A program made the translations under genes and the position numbers. Positions 41,443 to 49,411 of a stretch of DNA of 50,372 nt are shown here, in pieces. The notes under the pieces were generated by a model. That model was not told the origin of the DNA and ran no database searches. It worked only from the letters and a program-made list of their open reading frames with translations. How positions within the stretch are numbered: the first letter of the stretch is position 1; the number at the start of each line of letters is the position of its first letter. The stretch comes from an uncultured Duganella sp. (GTDB lineage: Bacteria > Pseudomonadota > Gammaproteobacteria > Burkholderiales > Burkholderiaceae), in contig CAMLSG010000009.1 of assembly GCA_946482635.1 (NCBI GenBank), positions 1 through 50,372 on the forward strand. Reading direction: 5' to 3'.

Positions 41443-43182
41443 TTAGTGCGAATGGCGCGGCACGGCCGAACCGCGGCAGCCAACCAGGAAGTCGAAGTCG
41501 CAGCCTTCGTCGGCTTGCAACACGTGGTCGATGTACAGTTGCTGGTAGCCGGACTTCGGCGGCTCCTGCTGCGCGGCGCGCTCGGCGAGGCGTGCCTTCA
41601 TTTCCTCGTCGCTGATCTCGAGCTGCAGCTTGTTGTTGGCGCAATCGAGCTCGATCCAGTCGCCATCCTTCACGGCGCCGAGCGGGCCGCCAGCCATTGC
41701 TTCCGGCGCCACGTGCAGCACCACGGTGCCGTAAGCGGTGCCGCTCATGCGTGCGTCGGAAATGCGGACCATGTCCTTGATACCCTTGGCCAGCAGCTTC
41801 GGCGGCAGGCCCATATTGCCCACTTCCGCCATGCCCGGATAGCCTTTCGGGCCGCAGTTCTTCATCACCAGGATCGAGTTCTCGTCGACGTCCAGGTCCG
41901 GATCGATGATGCGTTCCTTGTAGTGGTCGAAGTTCTCGAACACCACGGCCTTGCCGCGATGCTGCATCAGGTGAGGCGAAGCGGCGGAAGGCTTCAGCAC
42001 CGCGCCGCGTGGCGCCAGGTTGCCGCGCAGGATGCAGATGCCGCCATCGGCGATCAGCGGGTTGTCGATCTTGCGGATCACTTCATCGTTGTAGATCGGC
42101 GCTTCGGAGCAGTTCTCGCCAATGGTCTTGCCGTTGACGGTCAGCGCATCCGGATGCGGCAGCAGGTTTGCTTCGCCCATGCGGCGGATCACGCCCGGCA
42201 GGCCGCCGGCGTAGTAGAACTCTTCCATCAGGTAGCGGCCGGAAGGCATCAGGTCGACGATGGTCGGCATCCCTTTGCCAACCTTGGTCCAGTCTTCCAG
42301 CTCCAGCGGCACGCCGATGCGGCCGGCGATGGCTTTCAGGTGGATCACGGCGTTGGTCGAACCGCCGATGGCGGCATTGACGCGGATCGCGTTCTCGAAG
42401 TTTTCGCGCTTGAGAATCTTGGACAGGCGCAGGTCTTCCCACACCATTTCGACGATGCGGATGCCGGACATATGCGCCAGCACATAGCGGCGCGCGTCGA
42501 CGGCAGGAATCGCAGCGTTGTGCGGCAGCGAGGTGCCCAGCGATTCGGCCATGCAGGCCATGGTGGATGCGGTACCCATGGTGTTGCAGGTACCGGCGGA
42601 ACGGGACATGCCCGCTTCGGCCGACATGAACTGGTGCATGGTGATTTCGCCGGCCTTGACCTGCTCGTGCAGTTGCCAGACGGCGGTGCCGGAACCGATG
42701 TCCTTGCCGTTCAGTTTACCGTTCAGCATAGGGCCGCCGGTCACGACGATGGTCGGCAGGTCGACCGAGGCAGCGCCCATCAGCAGGGCCGGGGTGGTCT
42801 TGTCGCAGCCCACCAGCAGTACCACGGCATCCATCGGATTGCCGCGGATGGATTCTTCCACGTCCATGCTGGCCAGGTTACGGGTCAGCATGGCGGTTGG
42901 GCGCAGGTTGGATTCGCCGTTGGAGAACACAGGGAATTCAACCGGGTAGCCGCCCGCTTCCAGGATGCCCTTCTTGACGTGTTCCGCGAGCTGGCGGAAG
43001 TGGGCGTTGCACGGGGTCAGTTCGGACCAGGTATTGCAGATGCCGATGATTGGCTTGCCGCGGAATTCGTGATCAGGAATGCCCTGGTTCTTCATCCAGC
43101 TCCGGTACATGAAGCCGTTTTTGTCCTGCGTCCCGAACCATTCGGCCGAGCGCAGTTTTATCGTTTTCTTTGTCTCTGACAT
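41443..43182 (-). CDS. L-arabonate dehydratase (IlvD/EDD family)
   Basis: A 579-residue Fe-S dehydratase converting L-arabonate to L-2-keto-3-deoxyarabonate. Cluster Cys are visible in IGICNTWSELTPCNAHFR, LVGCDKTTP, and SAGTCNTMGTASTMACMAES. The N-terminus reads RSAEWFGTQDKNGFMYRSWM, characteristic of the sugar-acid branch rather than IlvD. The start at 43182 has a GGAGGAA ribosome-binding site that can pair with an upstream TTCCTCC. It begins the second long operon of the arabinose locus. Confidence 0.93.
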   Translation of the reverse strand: MSETKKTIKLRSAEWFGTQDKNGFMYRSWMKNQGIPDHEFRGKPIIGICNTWSELTPCNAHFRQLAEHVKKGILEAGGYPVEFPVFSNGESNLRPTAMLTRNLASMDVEESIRGNPMDAVVLLVGCDKTTPALLMGAASVDLPTIVVTGGPMLNGKLNGKDIGSGTAVWQLHEQVKAGEITMHQFMSAEAGMSRSAGTCNTMGTASTMACMAESLGTSLPHNAAIPAVDARRYVLAHMSGIRIVEMVWEDLRLSKILKRENFENAIRVNAAIGGSTNAVIHLKAIAGRIGVPLELEDWTKVGKGMPTIVDLMPSGRYLMEEFYYAGGLPGVIRRMGEANLLPHPDALTVNGKTIGENCSEAPIYNDEVIRKIDNPLIADGGICILRGNLAPRGAVLKPSAASPHLMQHRGKAVVFENFDHYKERIIDPDLDVDENSILVMKNCGPKGYPGMAEVGNMGLPPKLLAKGIKDMVRISDARMSGTAYGTVVLHVAPEAMAGGPLGAVKDGDWIELDCANNKLQLEISDEEMKARLAERAAQQEPPKSGYQQLYIDHVLQADEGCDFDFLVGCRGSAVPRHSH

Positions 43183-43185
43183 GGA

Positions 43186-43209
43186 TTCCTCCGCTTATTG
43201 ATGGAGGAA
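43186..43209 (-). promoter_or_regulatory. Ribosome-binding-site hairpin before L-arabonate dehydratase
   Basis: TTCCTCC (43186-43192 on the plus strand) and GGAGGAA (43203-43209) form a perfect 7-bp inverted repeat with a 10-base loop. In the leftward mRNA the 3' arm is the GGAGGAA ribosome-binding site, ending 3 bases before the ATG, so the fold would hide it. Confidence 0.5.
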
Positions 43210-43253
43210 ATGTTACGGCTCAGAGCAATATATTTCTAATGACTTATTTGTTC

Positions 43254-43275
43254 CTATCAATATCAAAATCAATAT
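43254..43275. promoter_or_regulatory. ATATCA operator-like motif upstream of L-arabonate dehydratase
   Basis: ATATCAAAATCAATAT (43260-43275) matches ATATCAAAACTGATAT upstream of the TonB receptor in 13 of 16 bases. A TTGATA hexamer, a possible -35, overlaps it on the minus strand (43254-43259). The site lies about 78 bases before the dehydratase start and overlaps the galM stop. A GbpR-like LysR protein is the obvious candidate binder. Confidence 0.45.
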
Positions 43276-44249
43276 CGAGAAAAGCGGAATGCCAGGGTGT
43301 TCCGATAGACCTCTCCCGGGCGCAGGATCACGCTGGGGAAATGCGGTTTATTGGGCGCGTCCGGGAAGTGTTGCGGCTCCAGGCAAAAGCCGCCGCGATG
43401 CGGGAAACCCAGCGAGCCGTCGAGGAAATTCCCGCTGTAGAACTGGATGCCCGGCTCGTGAGTGAGCACTTCCAACTGCCGCCCGGAGCGCGGTTCGCGC
43501 ACCCGTACCGCGCAGCGCATGCCCTCGGCCGGCGCCAGCGCAAAGTTATGGTCGTAGACCGCATCGCCGATGGCGCGCGGCTCGCGGAAATCGAACGGCG
43601 TTCCCGCCACGGCGGCCAGTTCGCCGGTTGGTATCAAACCGTCGTCGACCGGCGTGTAATGCGGCGCATCGATCCACATTTCGTGATCGTTGATGGTGCC
43701 GCTGCCGGCCAGGTTGAAGTAGGCGTGGTGGGTCAGGTTGACCGGCGTTGCGCGGTCCGTGGTGGCGTGGAAGTCCACGGTCAGCGAACCATCGTCGCTG
43801 AGCGTGTAGCTTGCCTGCACGTCAAGATTGCCGGGATAGCCCTGCTCCCCGTCCGGGCTGCGGTAGCGCAGCACCAGGGCCTCGCCTTCCACGGCGGCAT
43901 CCCACACCACCTTGTCGAAGCCTTGCGCGCCGCCATGCAGGTGGTTGGCGCCGTCGTTGACGGCCAACTGGTGCTCGACGCCGTCCAGCGTGAAGCGGCC
44001 CTGCGCGATGCGGTTGCCGCAGCGTCCGATCAGCGCGCCGAAGTAAGGCGAACGGCCGAAATACTCGGCGGCCGTGTCGAAGCCCAGCGTGACATTGGCC
44101 AAGCGGCCGTCACGATCCGGGGCCAGGATGTGGGTGACGATCCCGCCGTAATTGGTGATCCTGACCTCCATGCCCTGGGCATTGGTCAGTGTGAACAGGG
44201 ACAGCGGCGTGCCGTCCGGTGCGTGGCCGAATGGCGCGCTCTGGATCAT
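43269..44249 (-). CDS. galM: Aldose 1-epimerase (mutarotase)
   Basis: A 326-residue GalM-type enzyme interconverting sugar anomers. It has IGRCGNRIAQGRF, NDGANHLHGGAQGFDKVVWD (His), VNLTHHAYFNLAGSG (catalytic His), and a late PGIQFYSGNFLDG then FCLEPQHFPDAPN (catalytic Glu). It has no signal peptide. Beside arabinose genes it probably supplies the anomer used by the dehydrogenase. It lies 6 bases after the GH43 gene. Confidence 0.92.
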   Translation of the reverse strand: MIQSAPFGHAPDGTPLSLFTLTNAQGMEVRITNYGGIVTHILAPDRDGRLANVTLGFDTAAEYFGRSPYFGALIGRCGNRIAQGRFTLDGVEHQLAVNDGANHLHGGAQGFDKVVWDAAVEGEALVLRYRSPDGEQGYPGNLDVQASYTLSDDGSLTVDFHATTDRATPVNLTHHAYFNLAGSGTINDHEMWIDAPHYTPVDDGLIPTGELAAVAGTPFDFREPRAIGDAVYDHNFALAPAEGMRCAVRVREPRSGRQLEVLTHEPGIQFYSGNFLDGSLGFPHRGGFCLEPQHFPDAPNKPHFPSVILRPGEVYRNTLAFRFSRY

Positions 44250-44255
44250 GTGTGC

Positions 44256-45200
44256 TTACTCGATAACTGAGGGCCGTCCGAAGACGGGCATACCCTGCGC
44301 ATCCCAGCGCAGCGGCTTGACGAAAGTATGGCGGTCCGGGTTCCACAGCGGATCGCCGACAATTTCCGTGTACGTGCGGGCATGGTACACCAGCAGCACA
44401 TTTCCGTCCGCGTCCACCGTAAAACTGTTATGGCCAGGGCCGTAGATGCCGTGCTCGAAGCAGGTTTGCAGTACCGGCTCCTTCGACTTGGTCCACGCAG
44501 CCGGGTCCAGCAGGTCCGCATCGGCGTCGGCCCACAGCAGGCCCATGGCGTAATTCTCGTCGGTCGCGCTGGCGGAATAGCTGATGAACACCTTGCCGTT
44601 GCGTTGCAGGACGGACGGGCCTTCGTTGACCCAGAAGCCGCGGATCTCCCAGTCGAATTCCGGCTTGGTCAGCATCACTGGCTTGCCCTTGATCTGCCAC
44701 GGGGTTTCCATCTCCGCGATGTAGAGGTTGGAATTGCCTTCGATTTCATTGTCCTTCTGCGCCCACAGGTAATACAGCTTGCCCTTGTGGGTGAAGGTGG
44801 TCGCATCCAGGCAGAAAGTATCGATGCCGGAATCGACCTGCCCCATGAACTCCCACTCGCCTTCCAGCGGATTGGCGTTCTTGTTGCGGATCGCATACAT
44901 GCGGTGCTGGAACAGCTTGTACTTGATTTCGCGGCTCGGTGCGGCGGCGAAATAGACGTACCACGCGCCCTGGTTGTAATGCAGTTCCGGCGCCCAGACC
45001 AATTCGCTGTAGGCGCCGGTATCGGGCTTGTGCCACACGTCCACGGTCTGCGCATCGCGCAAGCCTTCAATGGTGGTGGCGCGGCGCAGTTCGATGCGGT
45101 CGTATTGCGGCACCGAGGCGGTGAAGTAGTAGTAACCGTCGCTGTGGCGAACGATATAGGGATCGGCGCGTTGCTCGATCAGGGGAGACAGTTTTTGCAT
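44256..45200 (-). CDS. Cytoplasmic GH43 alpha-L-arabinofuranosidase-like enzyme
   Basis: A 314-residue GH43 enzyme without signal peptide, so it acts on imported oligosaccharides. ATG 45200 is preferred to a TTG at 45206. Acids: Asp13 in EQRADPYIVRHSDGYYYFTA, Asp in FCLDATTFTHKGKLYYLWAQ, and Glu in WVNEGPSVLQRNGKVFISYS. The overall pattern (LVWAPELHYNQGAWYVYFAA, GIYGPGHNSFTV) resembles exo-acting 1,5-alpha-L-arabinofuranosidases. It is directly downstream of the GPH symporter, which fits import followed by intracellular cleavage. Confidence 0.88.
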   Translation of the reverse strand: MQKLSPLIEQRADPYIVRHSDGYYYFTASVPQYDRIELRRATTIEGLRDAQTVDVWHKPDTGAYSELVWAPELHYNQGAWYVYFAAAPSREIKYKLFQHRMYAIRNKNANPLEGEWEFMGQVDSGIDTFCLDATTFTHKGKLYYLWAQKDNEIEGNSNLYIAEMETPWQIKGKPVMLTKPEFDWEIRGFWVNEGPSVLQRNGKVFISYSASATDENYAMGLLWADADADLLDPAAWTKSKEPVLQTCFEHGIYGPGHNSFTVDADGNVLLVYHARTYTEIVGDPLWNPDRHTFVKPLRWDAQGMPVFGRPSVIE

Positions 45201-45202
45201 AT

Positions 45203-46555
45203 TCAAGCGCTTACATAGCCATGGGACTTCATGCTCTCTTTCACGGTGCCGTAGTACTCATCGCTGATGCGATAGGCGAACATCAACAGTCCCATGAGCA
45301 GGTGGAAGAAGCCCGGAATCACCGACAGCATCAGGGCGATGCCGTTCAGTGCGAATTCGGATTGCGCCTGGTTGGGCACATAATTGAAATACGTCAGCAG
45401 GATGCCGACCAGGCCGCCGGCGATTGCCATGCCAGCTTTCTGGCAGACCGAAATGCCGCCGAAGGCAAAGCCGGATACGCGCTTGCCGGTCTTGACCTGG
45501 CCGTAGTCGATGGTCTCGCCGATAGCGGACCAGAACACCGGCGCATGCAGGTCGACGATGAACGACAGCGCGAAGAACAGCACGAAGGCCAGCATCACGT
45601 CGCCCGGCTTGACCACCAGGTAGATCGCCAGGCTGATGCCCGCCACGATCAGCTGCGTCCAGCGGAACAGCTTGACCTTGCAATAGACCTTGGTGATCCA
45701 GGTCGATGCGATCATCGACAGGATGGCCGCCACCACGCCGGTGGACAGGAAAGCCGACACCTGCGCCGTATTCAGGCCCAGGTAATACTTGGCGTAATAG
45801 ATTGCGACCGAGCCGCGCACCACGTAACCGATGGTGCCGGTCACGCACACGCCACACAGGATCAGCCACTGGTCGTTCTTCATCAGCACTTTCAACTGCT
45901 CGCCCAGCGACTGGCGCACCACCACATGGTGCACGCGCTCGGTGGTCGTGAAGAAGCAGAACAGGAACAGCGCCACGCCCAGCACCGCCATCACGGCCAT
46001 CGCCATCTGGTAGCCGTGAGCCGCACTGCCCTCGCCCCAGCGCTCCGACAGCAGCGGCACCACGATGGTCACCAGGAAGGCGCCGATCTTGGCAAAAAAC
46101 AGGCGGTAGCCATTGGCCGACAGGCTTTCTTTCGGATCGCTGGTCAATGCGCTTGGCAGGGAAATATATGGAATGCCGACGCCCGCCGTCATCACGGTCA
46201 TGATGATGTAGGTCGAGTAAGCCCATACCAGCTTGGCGTCGTAGCCCCAGTCCGGCGTGGAAAATACGAAGAGAATGCTTACGCCGTAAGGCACAGCGAG
46301 CCACAGCAGGTAGGGACGGTAGCGGCCGAAGCGGCTGGTGAAGCGGTCGGTGATCTGGCCCATGGTCAGGTCAGCCACCGCGCCCACTACCTTGACCAGC
46401 ACGAACAACAGCGCCAGGTCTTGCGTGCGCAAGCCATAGATGTCGGTGTAGAAGAAGGTAATGATCAGCATCATCGAGGAAATCACGACATTGAGTGCCG
46501 CATCCCCCGCCCCGAAGCCCGCTTTTTCGAGCACCGACATCTTTTGGTTTTGCAT
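45203..46555 (-). CDS. GPH-family (MFS_2) glycoside/pentoside symporter
   Basis: A 450-residue transporter with about 12 hydrophobic segments and GPH hallmarks: MSVLEKAGFGAGDAALNVV, a DLTMGQITDRFTSRFGRYRP loop, and GFAFGGISVCQKAGMAIAGG. GPH proteins bring glycosides or pentosides in with Na+ or H+. With the TonB receptor upstream and the GH43 downstream, the likely cargo is arabino-oligosaccharides crossing the inner membrane. It lies 6 bases after the receptor gene. Confidence 0.9.
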   Translation of the reverse strand: MQNQKMSVLEKAGFGAGDAALNVVISSMMLIITFFYTDIYGLRTQDLALLFVLVKVVGAVADLTMGQITDRFTSRFGRYRPYLLWLAVPYGVSILFVFSTPDWGYDAKLVWAYSTYIIMTVMTAGVGIPYISLPSALTSDPKESLSANGYRLFFAKIGAFLVTIVVPLLSERWGEGSAAHGYQMAMAVMAVLGVALFLFCFFTTTERVHHVVVRQSLGEQLKVLMKNDQWLILCGVCVTGTIGYVVRGSVAIYYAKYYLGLNTAQVSAFLSTGVVAAILSMIASTWITKVYCKVKLFRWTQLIVAGISLAIYLVVKPGDVMLAFVLFFALSFIVDLHAPVFWSAIGETIDYGQVKTGKRVSGFAFGGISVCQKAGMAIAGGLVGILLTYFNYVPNQAQSEFALNGIALMLSVIPGFFHLLMGLLMFAYRISDEYYGTVKESMKSHGYVSA

Positions 46556-46561
46556 GGTAAA

Positions 46562-49213
46562 TCAGTTCTTCCAGTTCAGCATCAGGCCGACGGTGCGGTC
46601 ATAGCGGCGGATATCGCGTGGATATACGTTCGCGTCGGTCCAATAGTCCTTGTATTTGAAGTTCAGCAGGTTGGTGCCGGTCAGCGTGACGGACAGGTTC
46701 GGGGTGAACTTGTAGCTGAGGGACCCATCCAGGCTGCTGGTGGCACCTGCGACCAGGTTGCGGCTCGGTGCAGCTCCCTGGATTGCCGACCCGTCGCCAT
46801 AAATCTGCGTGAACTTCGAGCGCCAGTTATAGGCCAGGCGGCCGGAGATGCCATTCTTCTCATACAGCAGCACAATGTTATACGAGTTCTTGGACATGCC
46901 GGGGAAAGGCAGGTCGCCCGGCCCGATGGACGACGACGTCACGCCGCCTTCCATATAAGTGTAGTTCAACTGGGTGCCGAAACCACTCAGCCAGCCAGGC
47001 AGTTTGTCGTAGAACTGCTGGTAGGACAGCTCGACGCCCTGCAGGTGTCCCTTGTCGGTATTGAAAGGACGGCTCGTCTGGTAGGTCACCCCCTGGTACA
47101 CCTCGGGCTGGGCGCGGCTGACGATATAGCCATCAAAGTTATGGCGGAACACGGTGCCGCTGACCATCGCGGCCGGCGCAAAATACCACTCCAGCGCCGC
47201 ATCGACGTTCTGGCCGGTGACCGGCTTCAGGTCCGGATTGCCGCCCGACGCAGAGGCCTGCACGGTGTTGCCGTTCGAGTTCACATACGCCGTCCCCGGG
47301 TTCAACTGGGCGAAGTCAGGACGGCTGAGCGTCTTGGCGTATGCCAGGCGCGCGATCAGGTCCTTGCGCAGCGTCGCCTTGAAACTGGCGCTAGGCAGGG
47401 TATCGGTGCCCGAACTTTCCTTCGGCGTAGCGACTGGAACGCCATTCACCATGCTGTAGCCCAGCAGGTCCGAATCGGTCTTGGAGACACGCACGCCAAC
47501 CACGCCGTCGACCGGCACGCTGCCCCACTCCCAGCCCAGGCGCGCCTTGCCGTAGAAGGCGTAGTTCTTCTCGTTCACGGAGAAGAAGGAACCTTGGTCC
47601 AGCGCCTTGGCGGCACTGGAGCCGGTAACTGCCTTGCGTACCTCGCTGGTGTTATTCAGCAGGAAGCTGGCACATGGCGTGTACCAGTAAGGCGTGCCGT
47701 AGTCTTCCGACAACTCGCGGTTGGTGCAACTCATGCCTGGCAGGGTCGCAGCCGAAACCCGGGTCGCGGCATTGAAGGCATCCGGTGCGCCCATGCTGCC
47801 TTCGATCGACTTGATCGATTCGGCGCTACGCTTGTTGAAGCGTACGCCGGCGCTGAACTCCTGGAAAATGCCGTCGCCGTCAGGCGTGTAAGTCGCGTCG
47901 GCGCGCCAGTCGGTGGATGCACCCTTGTCGTTGCCGTAACGGTCGAACAACTGGAACAGGTACACGTTTTTCGGATCGGTCATGTCGATGCCGCTGTAAC
48001 GCATGAAGGCGCCGCCGTTGACATTGGTCTTCAGGAAGACGTCAGGCACGGTAACGATCGTGTCCATGATCGGGTTGCGCCAGTCGTATTTCGACTTGGT
48101 GCGCGCCAGTTCAGTGCTCAGGCGCAGGCCCGGCGCGGCATGCCACTTGGCGCCGATGGCGGTCTGCCAGGTGGTGTTCTGCGACGCGCGCGCCTGGGTC
48201 GACAGGATGGTGTTGGCATCGTGCGAGGTCAGTTCGTCCAGCTGGTCGGTGCCCGGAATCTTGGTGCCGCTGATGCCGCCCCCTGGCGCCCACCATGGCA
48301 GGCCGACGAAGAAGTCGGTTTCGTCCTGGTTCTTGTAGCGGGAATACAGGCCCTCGGCGTAGATCTCCGTATCCTTGTTCGGGCGCCATTGCAGAGCGAA
48401 GTTCTCGGCCGTGCGCTTGCGTTCGCCGTAGATGCCTTGCAGGCCGACCAGGTCCGGGCCGGTCAGGTTCGGCAGCAGCCAGCTTTTCTCGACCGGGAAG
48501 GTATTGAAGCTGCGCTCTTCGTGGAAGTTGTTGCGCACATAGGAAACGCCGAACAGCGCGCCGATCTCACCGTATTCGGTCTTCCAGCGGTTGGAAATCA
48601 GGCCATTGGCTTCCGGGTCGGTCTTGTGGGCCTTGTCCTGGTTTTTCACGCCGCCGTTGGCGCTCAGCGTGAAGCCCTTGAAATCGAACGGACGGTTGGT
48701 GCGCACGTCGATCACGCCGGCAATGCCGCCTTCAACCAGTTCAGGGCTCTGGGATTTGTACACGTCCACGCGCTGCAGCATGGTGGACGGGATATCGGCC
48801 AGCTGGATATAGCGGCCGGTGGTGGTGAACATTTCGCGGCCGTTCAGCATGGTGGCGATGCCGGGCAGGCCGCGGATCAGGACCGAGTTCGCCTCGCCCG
48901 CGTCGCGGCGCACCTGGATGCCCGGGATGCGGGCCAGGGTCTGGGCAACGTTCGTGTCAGGGAATTTGCCGATATCGTCCGCGACGATGGAATCGACCAC
49001 ATTGTCGGCCTTTTGCTTGATATCGAGCGAACTTTGGGCCGCGGCGCGCACGCCGCTCACCTGCACCACTGCGATCTCGTTTTCGGCAGCCTGCTGCGCA
49101 AGGGAGGGAATGGTGCTGAACAGGCCAATGCCGGCTAATGCAGCTACGGATACTTTAAGTGCGATCGGACGGCGCGGTGCAACCAGCCCAGGCGCGAATG
49201 CTTGGCGCTTCAT
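46562..49213 (-). CDS. TonB-dependent receptor, polysaccharide type
   Basis: An 883-residue outer-membrane receptor from ATG 49213 (AGGAGA five bases upstream). After the signal region comes a TonB-box-like stretch (EIAVVQVSGVRAAAQSSLDI). The plug domain follows (VVDSIVADDIGKFPDTNVAQ, IPGIQVRRDAGEANSVLIRG), then a 22-strand-type barrel. The plug wording is typical of Caulobacter/Xanthomonas-style carbohydrate receptors. The C-terminus is GLMLNWKN, so the last residue is not the usual Phe. It likely binds arabinan fragments made by the secreted GH43/GH51 enzymes. Confidence 0.93.
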   Translation of the reverse strand: MKRQAFAPGLVAPRRPIALKVSVAALAGIGLFSTIPSLAQQAAENEIAVVQVSGVRAAAQSSLDIKQKADNVVDSIVADDIGKFPDTNVAQTLARIPGIQVRRDAGEANSVLIRGLPGIATMLNGREMFTTTGRYIQLADIPSTMLQRVDVYKSQSPELVEGGIAGVIDVRTNRPFDFKGFTLSANGGVKNQDKAHKTDPEANGLISNRWKTEYGEIGALFGVSYVRNNFHEERSFNTFPVEKSWLLPNLTGPDLVGLQGIYGERKRTAENFALQWRPNKDTEIYAEGLYSRYKNQDETDFFVGLPWWAPGGGISGTKIPGTDQLDELTSHDANTILSTQARASQNTTWQTAIGAKWHAAPGLRLSTELARTKSKYDWRNPIMDTIVTVPDVFLKTNVNGGAFMRYSGIDMTDPKNVYLFQLFDRYGNDKGASTDWRADATYTPDGDGIFQEFSAGVRFNKRSAESIKSIEGSMGAPDAFNAATRVSAATLPGMSCTNRELSEDYGTPYWYTPCASFLLNNTSEVRKAVTGSSAAKALDQGSFFSVNEKNYAFYGKARLGWEWGSVPVDGVVGVRVSKTDSDLLGYSMVNGVPVATPKESSGTDTLPSASFKATLRKDLIARLAYAKTLSRPDFAQLNPGTAYVNSNGNTVQASASGGNPDLKPVTGQNVDAALEWYFAPAAMVSGTVFRHNFDGYIVSRAQPEVYQGVTYQTSRPFNTDKGHLQGVELSYQQFYDKLPGWLSGFGTQLNYTYMEGGVTSSSIGPGDLPFPGMSKNSYNIVLLYEKNGISGRLAYNWRSKFTQIYGDGSAIQGAAPSRNLVAGATSSLDGSLSYKFTPNLSVTLTGTNLLNFKYKDYWTDANVYPRDIRRYDRTVGLMLNWKN

Positions 49214-49280
49214 AGGGTCTCCTGACTATAGTTTTTGTAAGTTACCTGTTCTTTGAACTCATCTTAGGTAAATCATTGAG

Positions 49281-49326
49281 ATCGAACTAATCAATTTTTA
49301 TCAAAGTTCGATATCAAAACTGATAT
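49281..49326. promoter_or_regulatory. Two overlapping inverted repeats upstream of the TonB receptor
   Basis: ATCGAACT (49281-49288) and AGTTCGAT (49305-49312) are a perfect 8-bp inverted repeat with a 16-base gap. ATATCA (49311-49316) and TGATAT (49321-49326) are a perfect 6-bp repeat with a 4-base gap. They lie between the divergent receptor and BNR genes and could serve both. Confidence 0.5.
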
Positions 49327-49411
49327 GTCACCCTGGTTGATCTGGGTCATGGAAAGAGGTAAGGAAAATGCAGGATTATGACTGGCAGTGACCCTTCTCG
49401 CCCTCCAGACC

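Noticed and set aside
40447..43179. Open frame of 910 codons on the plus strand
   Set aside because: Antisense shadow of the AraD1 and L-arabonate dehydratase genes; no recognisable motif.
45221..49138. Open frame of 1305 codons on the plus strand
   Set aside because: It lies entirely antisense to the TonB receptor and GPH symporter genes, whose families are clear. Long antisense frames are common in GC-rich DNA with strong codon bias, and the translation is His/Arg/Gln-rich without domains.
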